From positions 1-64,000 of the forward strand of contig JAATEV010000020.1 of NCBI GenBank assembly GCA_015655585.1: a stretch of DNA of 64,000 nt, given 5' to 3'. A model generated the notes under the pieces. It did not search any database and had not been told where the DNA came from. It saw nothing but the letters and a program-made list of their open reading frames with translations. This DNA is from Terriglobales bacterium (GTDB lineage: Bacteria; Acidobacteriota; Terriglobia; Terriglobales; Acidobacteriaceae). This document shows positions 35,606-44,241 of this stretch, piece after piece. How positions within the stretch are numbered: the first letter of the stretch is position 1; every line of letters begins with the position of its first letter. The position numbers were made by a program, and so were the translations under genes.

Positions 35606-35638
35606 GAGTAATCAATCATCTAAATAAAATGATTACTC
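35606..35638 (+). terminator. AT-rich hairpin after the TetR gene
   Basis: GAGTAATCA (35606-35614) pairs with TGATTACTC (35630-35638) around a 15-base A/T-rich loop, three bases past the TetR stop. The arms also recall the GAG...CTC half-sites at 34987-35002, so a second regulator site is possible instead of a terminator. Confidence 0.45.
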
Positions 35639-35744
35639 GTTCTCAACCCGTCTCCAACATAGGCCGGTATTCGCCACCCTCTCCTCCCCCTTCCCCGCTG
35701 GGGACCATTACGGAAACCATTTCCCATCACCGCGAGGTGTACCC

Positions 35745-36419
35745 ATGAACGTCCTCATCTTCGGAGCCACCGGCATGGTCGGCCACGGCGTCCTCCGCGA
35801 ATCCCTGCTCGCTCCCGACGTGAAACTTGTCCAGACCATCGGCCGCAGCATTACCGGCCAGCAGAACCCCAAACTCCGCGAGCTGGCCCTCCCCGACCTC
35901 ACCAACTACGCCGGGCTCGACGCCCAGCTCTCCGGCTTCGACGCCTGCTTCTTCTGCCTCGGCGTCTCCTCCACCGGCATGAAGCAGCAGGACTACGAGC
36001 GCATCACCTACGACCTCACCCTCGCCGCCGCCCAGACCCTCGCCCGCCTCAATCCGCAGATGACCTTCCTCTACGTCTCCGGGGCCGGAACCGACAGCTC
36101 CGAGCAGGGCCGCGTCATGTGGGCCCGCGTCAAAGGCCGTACCGAAAACGCGCTCCTCCGCCTCCCCTTCAAGGCCGCCTATATGATCCGCGCCGGAGCC
36201 ATCGAGCCCGTCCACGGCGCACGCTCCAAAACCCGCCTCTACCGCGTCATTTATGGTCTGACCAAACCTCTCTTCCCTCTTCTTCGCCACGCCTTCCCAA
36301 ACCTCGTCCAGACCACCGAAGAGATCGGTAAAGCCATGCTCGCCGTGGCTCGCAACGGCGCTCCAAAACCCATCCTCGAGACCAGCGATATCCGCGCCAT
36401 CCTCCGAGCCAACCCCTAG
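35745..36419 (+). CDS. NAD(P)-binding epimerase-like protein (atypical SDR)
   Basis: The 224-residue protein has a Rossmann nucleotide-binding start 'MNVLIFGATGMVGHGVLRE', with the GxTGxxG-type loop of atypical short-chain dehydrogenases (NmrA/HTATIP2-like). A central 'FLYVSGAGTDSSE' provides the strand 5 Ser, and 'RVKGRTENALLRL' contains a Lys at the usual place, but the classical YxxxK is not present; it reads WARVK. The substrate is unknown and the protein may be a redox sensor rather than an enzyme. It stands 142 bp after the TetR gene and 53 bp before the hydroxyacid dehydrogenase gene, in the same direction. Confidence 0.75.
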   Translation: MNVLIFGATGMVGHGVLRESLLAPDVKLVQTIGRSITGQQNPKLRELALPDLTNYAGLDAQLSGFDACFFCLGVSSTGMKQQDYERITYDLTLAAAQTLARLNPQMTFLYVSGAGTDSSEQGRVMWARVKGRTENALLRLPFKAAYMIRAGAIEPVHGARSKTRLYRVIYGLTKPLFPLLRHAFPNLVQTTEEIGKAMLAVARNGAPKPILETSDIRAILRANP

Positions 36420-36472
36420 CCTCTGACTCCCGGCAGTTTTCTTTCCCGCCGCATTCATGCACACTCAAAGGC

Positions 36473-37444
36473 ATGGTGCGTATCGGTGTCGATGAACAAC
36501 TAGCCCCGGAGCTTCTCGCAGAATTCCCCTCTGAAGCGGAGATCGTCCGTATCCCGCGTCAGCCAACCGGCGTCTACGACGTCGATATCTGGGTCCTCGC
36601 CTTCGCCCGCAAAGACGCCGCCGAGACGTTCTCCCATCTCCGTGGCGTCAAGGTCGTGCAATCCATGATGGCTGGCGTCGACTGGATCACCCCTTGGCTC
36701 CCCAAAGACGTCATCCTCTGCGACGGCCGCGGCATCCACGACATCTCCACCTCCGAGTGGGTCCTCTCCACCATCCTCGCCTCGCTCAAGCGTCTGCCCT
36801 TCTACCGCGACATGCAGGCGAAGCAGGATTGGAAGGGCCAGTCCGCCACGCCCAACTCTCTTCTCAGCGAGACCGGCACCAACACCGGCCAGTACCGCAT
36901 CCTAGGCGACGACCTCTCCGACAAGACCGTCCTGATCGTCGGCTACGGCTCCATCGGCAAAGCCATTGAGACCCGCCTCACGCCCTTCGGGGCCAAAACC
37001 CTTCGCATCGCCCGCACCGCAAAGGCATCCCCCGAGGTCCACTCCATCGCCGACCTCCGCGCCCTCATCCCTCAGGCCGACATCATCGTAACCATCGTCC
37101 CCCTCACCGCCGAGACACGTGGCCTCATCGGCGCAGACGAACTGGCCCTCATGAAGCCCGGCGCGCTCCTCGTCAACGCCGCCCGCGGCCCCGTCGTCAA
37201 CACCAACGCCCTCGTCGCCGCCCTCACCGAGCACCGCATCCAAGCCGCGCTCGACGTCACCGACCCCGAGCCGCTCCCCGTCGGCCATCCACTCTGGACC
37301 GCGCCCAACTGCCTCATCACCCCGCACGTAGGCGGCTCCACGCCGGAGTTCATCCACCGCGCCTTCCACTTCGGAGCGGCGCAGATCCAGCGATACATCG
37401 CCGGACAGCCTTTGGAAAATGTAGTCTCGGACGCCGGTTACTAA
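36473..37444 (+). CDS. D-isomer-specific 2-hydroxyacid dehydrogenase
   Basis: The 323-residue protein reduces or oxidises a 2-keto/2-hydroxy acid with NAD(P)H in the cytoplasm. It has the Rossmann motif 'GYGSIG' (157-162) and the catalytic trio R238 ('NAARGPVVN'), E266 ('DVTDPEPLP') and H285 ('ITPHVGG'). The substrate-binding domain is short and the total length is typical of the glyoxylate/hydroxypyruvate type. A basic residue follows strand 2 ('RIARTAK'), which suggests NADP preference. The natural substrate cannot be read from sequence. It is probably cotranscribed with the epimerase-like gene upstream. Confidence 0.88.
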   Translation: MVRIGVDEQLAPELLAEFPSEAEIVRIPRQPTGVYDVDIWVLAFARKDAAETFSHLRGVKVVQSMMAGVDWITPWLPKDVILCDGRGIHDISTSEWVLSTILASLKRLPFYRDMQAKQDWKGQSATPNSLLSETGTNTGQYRILGDDLSDKTVLIVGYGSIGKAIETRLTPFGAKTLRIARTAKASPEVHSIADLRALIPQADIIVTIVPLTAETRGLIGADELALMKPGALLVNAARGPVVNTNALVAALTEHRIQAALDVTDPEPLPVGHPLWTAPNCLITPHVGGSTPEFIHRAFHFGAAQIQRYIAGQPLENVVSDAGY

Positions 37445-37550
37445 AACAGGATCACCGGCCGACCCAGGCTGCCCGCCGAACCAACCTCCGGCAGGCAGCC
37501 ATCCACCCCTGACGATTCAGAACGCCTGAAGACAGGCCTCGACGAGAAGA

Positions 37551-37880
37551 TTACTCCTCGTCGTCGTCGTCCTCATCCTCTTCTTCGTCGTCGTCTTCGT
37601 CGTAATCCTCGTCCTCGTCATCCTCGTAGTCTTCGTCTTCCTCATCCTCATCATCGTCTTCTTCGTCTTCCTCATCCTCATCATCGTCTTCTTCGTCGTC
37701 GTCCTCTTCGTCCTCGTCTTCCTCTTCTTCTTCCTCGTCTTCTTCATCCTCGTCGGCGCTCAGAACGAGCTTCTGATCGTCCGTACCAGCGAGGTTGAAC
37801 CAAGTGCCTTCGGCTTCGCCAAACAGCGCGAGGACGTTCAGTGAATCCAGCATGTCGATGTTCTGGGTCGTAAGTTCCAT
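37551..37880 (-). CDS. Small protein with an extreme poly-Asp/Glu C-terminal tail
   Basis: The 109-residue protein has an ordinary N-terminal 42 residues ('NIDMLDSLNVLALFGEAEG' and 'TWFNLAGTDDQKLVL' are the main parts). A tail of 67 residues follows that contains only Asp and Glu apart from two Tyr. The tail DNA is a degenerate TCC/TCG/TCT triplet repeat (37554-37755 on the plus strand). AGGAG sits nine bases before ATG 37880, so it is a real translated gene. The N-terminal part resembles a small domain that could bind a partner, while the tail could mimic DNA or bind cations or basic proteins; neither is proven. It is monocistronic between the dehydrogenase and symporter genes. Confidence 0.7.
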   Translation of the reverse strand: MELTTQNIDMLDSLNVLALFGEAEGTWFNLAGTDDQKLVLSADEDEEDEEEEEEDEDEEDDDEEDDDEDEEDEEDDDEDEEDEDYEDDEDEDYDEDDDEEEDEDDDDEE

Positions 37881-38025
37881 AAAAAATGTCTCCTGTTCGT
37901 TTTAGGTACTCGGATAGGATGCAGCAGTTTGAAAAAGGTAATGTGAAAAATCTGATTTTTTGCGTATCCCGCCTGCCGCAGCGTAACCACCACCCTGCGG
38001 ACAGGCAGTCATCCGTCTAACCAAC

Positions 38026-39495
38026 TTACCGCGAAGCGGCCTCTGTCGTCTCCTCCAGAAATGGAGCAAGCTGTTTCCCGCTCGGAGCCTTCGTCGCCAT
38101 GCTCACCACCCACAGACACAGCAGAGACGCCAGAAGCGCCGGAAAGATCGCGTCCCGGTCGCTGATCACCGCCGGAACCGTATGGTGAATAAACGGCGTA
38201 TCCCAGAAGATCGTAATGAACGTCCCGGCAAAGATGCTCGACACCGCCCCCGCCGCAGTCGCCCGCTTCCAGAAGAACGCCGCCAGAATCACCGGCGTCA
38301 GCGCCGCCGCATAGATCGTATACGCGTACAGCGCCTTCTTCAGCACCGAGTCCGTATGCAGCGACTGCCACAGCGCCCACAGCCCCAGAAACACCACCAT
38401 CAACCGGCTCACAATCAGAATCCGCTTATTGCTCGCCTCCGGCTGGATATACCGCACATACACGTCGTTCACCAGGTTCGTGGCCGGCGAGAATAAATAA
38501 TTATTCGCCGTAGAAACGATCTTCGCGAAGATCGCCCCCATCAGCACCGCGCCCAGCAACTGCATTGAGAATGAGCCGCTGAACCCATGCATCCCCAGAT
38601 ACGCCAGAATCTCCCGCGGCCGCTCCGCCACCTCGCCCGTTGGAAACAGTGACGACCCAATGATCGCCAGCACCACGATCACCGTCTCCAGAATCACCGT
38701 TCCGACCAGCCACCACACCACCGCCAGGCTGGCCGCCCGCTCCGTCTTCGCAGAAAAGAACTTCTGGTACATCGACTGGTTGCCCAGCAGCAGCAGCACT
38801 GTCGGCAGGAACAGCTCAATCGACACCACCACCGGCTGACCGCCGAACACCGTAAAGTGGCTCGCCGGAAGCGATGCCACCACATGCCCCCATCCGCCCG
38901 CCTTGTGACTCAATACCGGAACCGCCACCAGCAGCGCAAACGTCGCCAGCAGCCCGATCGCCACGTCCATGTAAGCCACCGAGCCCATCCCCGCGATCGC
39001 CGTAAACACAATCACAAACGCCGCCAGAATGTACTTCCCAAGATCCGGGCTCACCACGTCCGGAAAGATCAGGTGCAGAATATCTCCGCCGCCGATGATC
39101 TGGTAGCTCGTAATCGCCGTGTAGGTAAACAGGATCGCGATCACGCCCAGCACCCGAGCCGTCTGGTTATACCTTGCCTCCAGCAGGTCCGGGATCGTGA
39201 ACTGAGCGAACTTCCTCGCCCGCGGAGCGATGAAGTAGATCAGCAGTAGCCCCGCCCAGCCGCCCGCTCCCTGCCACAACGCGACAAAGCCGTTGCGGTA
39301 GGCGTTCTCCGCTCCACCCAGCAGCGAGCCCGATCCGATCCAGCTCGAAAGCAGCGTAAACACCAGCACAAACGCTGGCAGGCTCCGCCCGGCGACCAGG
39401 TAGTCGGCCTTCGTCTTCACAGTACGCAGACGGCCCACCGACACGCCAAGGAGGGTCAAAACGATGATGGCTAAAACAATGGCATAAAGGTTCAT
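38026..39495 (-). CDS. Sodium:solute symporter (SSS family)
   Basis: The 489-residue inner-membrane protein has about 13 membrane segments and SSS features: 'ADYLVAGRSLPAFVLVFTLLSSWIGSGSLLG' at the start (residues 29-59, location only), 'GGDILHLIFPDV', 'AIAGMGSVAYMDV' and 'LGNQSMYQKFFSAKTERAA', the family's NQ..YQR-like motif. It imports a small solute with sodium; relatives include PutP and pantothenate or sugar carriers, and the substrate here is undetermined. ATG 39495 is preferred because it starts the first hydrophobic segment; a GTG at 39534 adds 13 residues. It is monocistronic. Confidence 0.85.
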   Translation of the reverse strand: MNLYAIVLAIIVLTLLGVSVGRLRTVKTKADYLVAGRSLPAFVLVFTLLSSWIGSGSLLGGAENAYRNGFVALWQGAGGWAGLLLIYFIAPRARKFAQFTIPDLLEARYNQTARVLGVIAILFTYTAITSYQIIGGGDILHLIFPDVVSPDLGKYILAAFVIVFTAIAGMGSVAYMDVAIGLLATFALLVAVPVLSHKAGGWGHVVASLPASHFTVFGGQPVVVSIELFLPTVLLLLGNQSMYQKFFSAKTERAASLAVVWWLVGTVILETVIVVLAIIGSSLFPTGEVAERPREILAYLGMHGFSGSFSMQLLGAVLMGAIFAKIVSTANNYLFSPATNLVNDVYVRYIQPEASNKRILIVSRLMVVFLGLWALWQSLHTDSVLKKALYAYTIYAAALTPVILAAFFWKRATAAGAVSSIFAGTFITIFWDTPFIHHTVPAVISDRDAIFPALLASLLCLWVVSMATKAPSGKQLAPFLEETTEAASR

Positions 39496-39798
39496 GTAGA
39501 TGACAGATTGTAGCTTGTTCGGAAGCTCTCCCACTAGCCACAGCCGCCCGGCCGGCGCCCTTTAACCGTCCCGGCTCTCCCCCCGGCAGCTTCCGCCCCC
39601 GGATTATCATCCAGTAACGAACCCCCGGTACTCTTCAGGACAACACAGCCAGAAACACCCGCAGGCAGAACCATCGCGTTCTTGTGGAGACTTTCCAGCC
39701 ACGCGCATCGTTCTACGTTGTAAGCGTCCTCGCAACCGGAAACTGCTTTATCCGGTTCGGAAACCTGTTCTCAAGCATCTAAAACTCTGGTGTAAAGA
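39496..39798. other. Intergenic region between divergent genes
   Basis: The symporter and the MBL-fold hydrolase genes diverge from this 303-bp stretch, so both promoters should be here. I see no coding signal, RNA gene or clear repeat in it. Confidence 0.4.
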
Positions 39799-40719
39799 AT
39801 GAAGACTCGACTGAGAGGAAGGCCCTTTCCCGTAGCAAAGCTACATCAGCTCTACCGCCTCGTCCGCGAGAGCAACACCCAGCCGCTCACCGGCACCTCC
39901 CGCCCCGCCAGGCTCGTCCCCGCCACCGATCTCGGCATCACCTTCATCGGCCATTCGTCCTTCCTGCTCCAGATCGGCGGCCGCAACGTCCTCATCGACC
40001 CCGTCTTCTCCACCCGGCTCGTCGTCCTCCGCCGCCAGCGTCGCCCCGGCCTCATCGCCGAGGAGCTTCCCCCCATCGACATCGTCTTCCTCACCCACGC
40101 GCACATGGACCACCTCGACCTGTCCTCCCTGCGCCGCGTCATCCGCTCCACCCGCCGCCAGACCGGCAAGACCCCCGAGGTCGTCGTCCCCAACGGCGTC
40201 GAAGACCTCGTAGCCCGCCTCGGCTTCTCCCAAATCCACGGCCTCTCCTGGTGGCAGCAGACCGACGTCCTCGGTCTCACCGTCACCATGACCCCCTGCC
40301 AGCACTGGGGCGCGCGCATGTTCCGCGACACCCATCGCGGCTACGGCGGCTACGTCATCCAGAACCGCGACCACTCCGTCTACCACTCCGGCGATACCGC
40401 CTACTTCCCCGGCTTCCGCGAGATCGGCGCCCGCCTGCACCCCCGCATTGCCCTCCTGCCCGTCGGCGCCTACTATCCCGACACCTACCGCACCGTCCAC
40501 ACCAGCCCCGAGGAGGCCGTACAGGCTTTCCGCGACCTCGGCACCGCTAACCTCATGATTCCCATGCACTACGGAACCTTCCGCCTCGGCCGCGAGCCCA
40601 TGGACGAACCCCTCCAGCGCCTTCAGGCCGAGACCACCCGACTCAATATGAACGGACAGCTAAAAATCCTTGAAGAGGGCGAGACACTGCACCTTTTCCC
40701 AAAAAACCGCATCCCATAG
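39799..40719 (+). CDS. MBL-fold metal-dependent hydrolase (NAPE-PLD/UlaG-like)
   Basis: The 306-residue protein is a metallo-beta-lactamase-fold hydrolase. The metal site 'THAHMDHLD' gives H100, H102, D104 and H105; further ligands are His in 'TPCQHWGAR', Asp in 'YHSGDTAYF' and His in 'IPMHYGTF'. 'GHSSFLLQIGGRNVLIDP' near residue 51 is typical of the NAPE-PLD/UlaG branch, which includes phospholipase D-type and lactonase enzymes. The substrate is unknown. The next gene begins three bases after its stop, so the two are cotranscribed. Confidence 0.83.
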   Translation: MKTRLRGRPFPVAKLHQLYRLVRESNTQPLTGTSRPARLVPATDLGITFIGHSSFLLQIGGRNVLIDPVFSTRLVVLRRQRRPGLIAEELPPIDIVFLTHAHMDHLDLSSLRRVIRSTRRQTGKTPEVVVPNGVEDLVARLGFSQIHGLSWWQQTDVLGLTVTMTPCQHWGARMFRDTHRGYGGYVIQNRDHSVYHSGDTAYFPGFREIGARLHPRIALLPVGAYYPDTYRTVHTSPEEAVQAFRDLGTANLMIPMHYGTFRLGREPMDEPLQRLQAETTRLNMNGQLKILEEGETLHLFPKNRIP

Positions 40720-40722
40720 CGC

Positions 40723-41628
40723 ATGGCTACTGAAACAGTAAATGCGAGTGCAAGCGGAACGTTTGCGATTGGCGGCGATCTCACCGTCAACCGTTTGGGA
40801 TTCGGCGCAATGCGAATCACCGGAGATGGCATCTGGGGCGAGCCCAAAGACCCCGAAGGCGCAAAGCAGGTTCTCCGACGCGCCGTCGAGCTGGGCGTCA
40901 ACTTCATCGACACCGCCGACTCCTACGGCCCCGACGTCAGCGAGATTCTCATCGGCGAGGCTCTCGCTCCTTACTCCGAGGGCGTCATCATCGCCACGGA
41001 GAACCCCCAGGTCAAAGGCGTAGTCATCGCCACCAAGGGCGGCCTCACCCGTCAGGGCCCCAACAAGTGGCTCCCCGTAGGCCGTCCCGAGTATCTTGAG
41101 CAGCAGGTCGAGATGAGCCTCCGCCACCTCAAGCTCGAACGCATCGACCTCTGGCAGCTTCACCGCATCGACCCCAAAGTTCCCGTAGAAGAGTCCCTCG
41201 GCGTCATCAAGAAGCTTCAGGAGCAGGGCAAGATTCGCCACGTAGGACTAAGCGAGGTCAAGCCCCACGAGATCGATCAGGCCCGCAAGGTCATCGACAT
41301 CGTCAGCGTGCAGAACCAGTACAACCTCAGCGACCGTCAACACGAAGATGTAGTCGAGTACTGTGAGAAACACAACATCGCCTTCATCCCTTGGTTCCCC
41401 GTAGCGGCAGGCAAGCTCGCCCAGCCCGGCGGCAAGCTCGACACGGTAGCAAAGCAGCACAACGCCACCGTCTCCCAGCTCTCCCTCGCATGGTTGCTGC
41501 ACCGCTCGCCAGTCATCCTGCCCATCCCCGGAACCTCCTCGGTAGCGCACCTCGAAGAGAACATAGCCGCCGCCAACGTAACTCTCTCCGACGCCGAATG
41601 GAAAGAGATCGAAGACGCCGCAAAATAA
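40723..41628 (+). CDS. Aldo/keto reductase with a small internal duplication
   Basis: The 301-residue protein is an NADPH-dependent oxidoreductase of the AKR superfamily. The catalytic tetrad is complete: D63, Y68 ('DTADSYG'), K105 ('ATKGG') and H147 ('WQLHRID'). '[17 protein letters not shown]' near the end is the cofactor phosphate site. Between residues 87 and 104 there is a near repeat, 'GVIIAT' and 'GVVIAT', 12 residues apart, so the strand leading to the catalytic Lys appears twice; at DNA level the period is 36 bp (40981 and 41017). Relatives have a single copy. A strong terminator follows at 41642-41681. Confidence 0.87.
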   Translation: MATETVNASASGTFAIGGDLTVNRLGFGAMRITGDGIWGEPKDPEGAKQVLRRAVELGVNFIDTADSYGPDVSEILIGEALAPYSEGVIIATENPQVKGVVIATKGGLTRQGPNKWLPVGRPEYLEQQVEMSLRHLKLERIDLWQLHRIDPKVPVEESLGVIKKLQEQGKIRHVGLSEVKPHEIDQARKVIDIVSVQNQYNLSDRQHEDVVEYCEKHNIAFIPWFPVAAGKLAQPGGKLDTVAKQHNATVSQLSLAWLLHRSPVILPIPGTSSVAHLEENIAAANVTLSDAEWKEIEDAAK

Positions 41629-41641
41629 CCACCCTACAAGC

Positions 41642-41681
41642 AAATGAAAAAGGGCCGCAGACAAGCGGCCCTTTTTCATTT
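41642..41681 (+). terminator. Rho-independent terminator
   Basis: AAATGAAAAAGGGCCGC (41642-41658) and its exact complement (41665-41681) flank the loop AGACAA; the GC-rich core is followed by TTTTT. It ends the hydrolase/reductase operon and could also work leftward. Confidence 0.85.
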
Positions 41682-41710
41682 CCCCACAACAACCTGATAG
41701 ACAGACATAG

Positions 41711-41742
41711 CAGGCAATGTACCGTATATGGTACATTGCCTG
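41711..41742. promoter_or_regulatory. Perfect operator palindrome of the toxin-antitoxin operon
   Basis: CAGGCAATGTACC (41711-41723) and GGTACATTGCCTG (41730-41742) are exact 13-bp inverted repeats around GTATAT. The site ends seven bases before the toxin start codon at 41750, covering the expected promoter or transcription start. Toxin-antitoxin operons of this type are repressed by the antitoxin binding such a palindrome. Confidence 0.75.
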
Positions 41743-41749
41743 TAACAGG

Positions 41750-42145
41750 ATGAACCGTTCCCACCAATCCTCGGGCCTGAAAAGAATAGAGGCGGTCTTC
41801 TTTCGAACTGCTGCAGGAGGAGAACCTGTAAGGGAGTGGTTAAAGTCTCTCAATCCGGTCGAGGATCGGAAACAGATCGGCATCGACATCAAAACCGTCG
41901 AGTTCGGTTGGCCGATAGGAATGTCGGTCTGCAAGCCGATGGGGGATGGACTCTACGAAGTACGGTCGAGCCTGAGCCAGAACAAAATTGCTCGCATATT
42001 GTTCTATATCGATGCAAAAGGCAGGATGGTCCTGCTTCACGGCTTCATCAAAAAAACCCAGAAAACACCGCCCGCCGACCTGGAGCTGGCTCGAAAGAAC
42101 AAGGCTCTCCACGAGAGCGATTTAAAGAAAGGAAAGGAACGATGA
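41750..42145 (+). CDS. RelE/HigB-superfamily toxin (phage Gp49-like)
   Basis: The 131-residue protein matches the Gp49-like branch of the RelE/ParE toxin fold: 'FFRTAAGGEPVREWLKSL' near the start, 'LYEVRSSLSQNKIARILFY' in the centre and 'VLLHGFIKKTQKTPPADLELA' near the end (partly quoted). Members are mostly ribosome-dependent or free mRNA interferases. ATG 41750 is preferred because it follows AACAGG and lies right after the operator; an in-frame ATG at 41717 would start inside the palindrome. The stop overlaps the antitoxin start (ATGA). Toxin-first order fits the HigBA type. The base composition is less C-biased than in the flanking genes. Confidence 0.83.
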   Translation: MNRSHQSSGLKRIEAVFFRTAAGGEPVREWLKSLNPVEDRKQIGIDIKTVEFGWPIGMSVCKPMGDGLYEVRSSLSQNKIARILFYIDAKGRMVLLHGFIKKTQKTPPADLELARKNKALHESDLKKGKER

Positions 42146-42471
42146 CGAACCGAGCAGACGTACACACAGGATCAAGCCTCGATGATTTTCTGGAAGAGGA
42201 AGGATACCGGGACGAGGTAGAAAGCGCCGCCATCAAGCGGGTGCTCGCCTGGCAGTTTGAGCAGGAGATGACTCGGCAGCAAAAGACAAAGAGCGCGATG
42301 GCAGCGGAGCTGAAAACCAGCCGTTCTCAATTGGATCGTCTACTCGACCCGCACAACACCGCAGTCTCTCTTGATACATTGACCCGGGCAGCTCAGGTTC
42401 TGGGGAAGCGGCTGGTGCTTGAGATCAGGGACGTGCGCCCCAGACGGCTGCAAAGAAAAAAAGTGGGATAA
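42142..42471 (+). CDS. XRE-family antitoxin (HigA-like)
   Basis: The 109-residue protein has an N-terminal helical part that probably wraps the toxin and a C-terminal XRE/Cro helix-turn-helix ('SAMAAELKTSRSQLDRLLDP', about residues 53-72, followed by 'VSLDTLTRAAQVLGKRL'). It should neutralise the upstream toxin and repress the operon through the palindrome at 41711-41742. AAAGGAA lies just before ATG 42142, and the start overlaps the toxin stop by four bases. The C-terminus is strongly basic ('RPRRLQRKKV'). Confidence 0.82.
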   Translation: MTNRADVHTGSSLDDFLEEEGYRDEVESAAIKRVLAWQFEQEMTRQQKTKSAMAAELKTSRSQLDRLLDPHNTAVSLDTLTRAAQVLGKRLVLEIRDVRPRRLQRKKVG

Positions 42472-42524
42472 CGCCGTCCAAGCGTGGCCGAAGGAACGGT
42501 CTTCAATCTCTCGCTCCCACAACA

Positions 42525-43886
42525 TCAACTCACCGGCGACCCCAAATCCAAAGGCTTCTCCGCCGTTTTGCTCCGCTCCCCCCACCCCGGCAGCTCCTGC
42601 GATCCCGTAATCAACCTCACCCCATCCTTGAACGAGAGATAAGTCCAGGCCCACTGCCGAAACACCGACAGCCGGTTCCGGAACCCGATCAAGAAGAAGA
42701 TATGGATCACCAGCCACACGATCCAAGCCGGAAAACCGCTCCAATGCGCCTTGAACGGCCATTCGATCTTCGCCACCGCCGCCATGCGTCCAATCGTGGC
42801 CATATCGCCCTTATCGAAGTAGCGAAACGGCACATCCTTCCCCGAGCCATCGCTCCCCCGTTCCACGGCGACCAGCCTCCCGATCCGTTTCGCCGCATAC
42901 GTACCCATCTGCATCGCAGGCTGCGCCACCCCCGGAACCTGCTTCCCATCCTGCTCCACGTGAGCCAGGTCGCCGCATACAAAAACCTCCGGATGCCCCG
43001 CCGGATTCAGATGCCCATCCACCATCACGCATCCTCTCCGATCCGTCTCCACTCCCAGCAGCTTGCCCAGCGGCGAGGCCTGCACCCCTGCCGCCCACAG
43101 CGTCACGCCGGAATCGATCCTCTCGTTCCCCACCATCACATAACCCGGCTGTACATCCGTCACATGCGCACTCGTTCGCACCGTGATCCCCAGCGCATTG
43201 AGTTGCTCAATCCCCTTCTTCTGCAAGTCCGGCGGATACGCTCCCAATATCGTAGGCGACCCCTCCAGAATCATCACCTGCGCCATCGAGGGATCAATAT
43301 GACGAAAGTCCTTCGTCATATACAACTTCGCAATATCGCTGATAGCCCCCGCCAGCTCTACCCCCGTAGGCCCGCCCCCGATAATCACGAAGTTCAGCGG
43401 CGGATGCACACCCGTCTCCATCATCTCCCGCTCCGCCAGCTCGAACGCCAGCAGCACCCGCCTCCGGATCTCCACCGCGTCCTCGATCGTCTTCAGACCC
43501 GGCGCGACCTTCGCCCACTCGTCCTTGCCGAAGTACGAGTGCGTCGACCCCGTAGCCACGATCAGATAGTCATACTCCAGCCGCACGCCGGTCTTCAACT
43601 CAACCCGCCGTCCGGCCATATCGAAGCCCACCACCTCATCCATCAACACTTCGATATTTTTAAAGTCCCGCACCAGCGACCGAATCGGTTGCGCGATGTC
43701 CGCCGGCGAGAGCACCGCCAGCGCAATCTGGTAAAGCAGCGGCTGAAACGTATAGTGGTTCCGCCGGTCCACCAGCGTCACGTCCACCGGAAGCTTCGCC
43801 AGCTCAAAGGCCGCATTGATCCCCGCGAACCCGCCGCCCACCACGACCACGCGCTTACGCATACCACGCCCTGCCGCTTCAGCCAT
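42525..43886 (-). CDS. Type II NADH:quinone oxidoreductase (NDH-2-like)
   Basis: The 453-residue flavoprotein transfers electrons from NADH to quinone without pumping protons. It has the FAD motif 'VVVVGGGFAGINAA' at the N-terminus, the NADH motif 'FVIIGGGPTGVELAG', the FAD-binding 'VFVCGDLAHVEQDG', and a hydrophobic C-terminal segment ('WIVWLVIHIFFLIG') that can associate with the membrane. The start is not certain: ATG 43886 is chosen, with ATG 43862 directly before the FAD motif and a longer frame to 43958 as alternatives. A 66-residue protein gene lies 87 bp upstream in the same direction. Confidence 0.87.
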   Translation of the reverse strand: MAEAAGRGMRKRVVVVGGGFAGINAAFELAKLPVDVTLVDRRNHYTFQPLLYQIALAVLSPADIAQPIRSLVRDFKNIEVLMDEVVGFDMAGRRVELKTGVRLEYDYLIVATGSTHSYFGKDEWAKVAPGLKTIEDAVEIRRRVLLAFELAEREMMETGVHPPLNFVIIGGGPTGVELAGAISDIAKLYMTKDFRHIDPSMAQVMILEGSPTILGAYPPDLQKKGIEQLNALGITVRTSAHVTDVQPGYVMVGNERIDSGVTLWAAGVQASPLGKLLGVETDRRGCVMVDGHLNPAGHPEVFVCGDLAHVEQDGKQVPGVAQPAMQMGTYAAKRIGRLVAVERGSDGSGKDVPFRYFDKGDMATIGRMAAVAKIEWPFKAHWSGFPAWIVWLVIHIFFLIGFRNRLSVFRQWAWTYLSFKDGVRLITGSQELPGWGERSKTAEKPLDLGSPVS

Positions 43887-43973
43887 CCGTCCAGCTCCTT
43901 CAGCATCCCGTTTTTCAGTTAGATGCAAAGAGGCCACCGAACAATTCCCTGTTTTCAAGGGAGCACGGCGCCC

Positions 43974-44174
43974 TCAGATCTCCGGATAAAAATCGAAGAA
44001 CGCATCCAGGCTCATCTTCAACTGGGCCTCGATCTGCTCCCTGCTTCCCTCCAGCACATGCATCGTCACGCGGGCCTCATTGCCGTTCTTCAACTTCACG
44101 GGCGCATCGCCCACCTCCGCCACCTCATCCGCCGGTAGCAGCCTCATCCCGTAAACCAAAGTCAGATTTGCCAT
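43974..44174 (-). CDS. Small conserved-looking protein, unknown function
   Basis: The 66-residue protein has balanced codon use and an ordered look: a beta-type start 'MANLTLVYGMRLLPADE' followed by 'RVTMHVLEGSREQIEAQL' and an aromatic-acidic C-terminus 'DAFFDFYPEI'. There is no signal peptide or membrane segment. I cannot name a family. It lies upstream of NDH-2 in the same direction and is divergent from the SMR-like gene, with 67 bp between the two starts. Confidence 0.6.
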   Translation of the reverse strand: MANLTLVYGMRLLPADEVAEVGDAPVKLKNGNEARVTMHVLEGSREQIEAQLKMSLDAFFDFYPEI

Positions 44175-44241
44175 CCTTCCATTCTTTCACCAAACCGCAA
44201 GCCCGGTCAGTCCGCCGTATCACTGAGATAGCATCGAATTT

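Noticed and set aside
37517-37747. Lys/Thr/Met-rich minus-strand frame over the acidic-tail repeat
   Set aside because: It is a shifted reading of the same triplet repeat; the acidic frame has the start signal and an ordered N-terminus.
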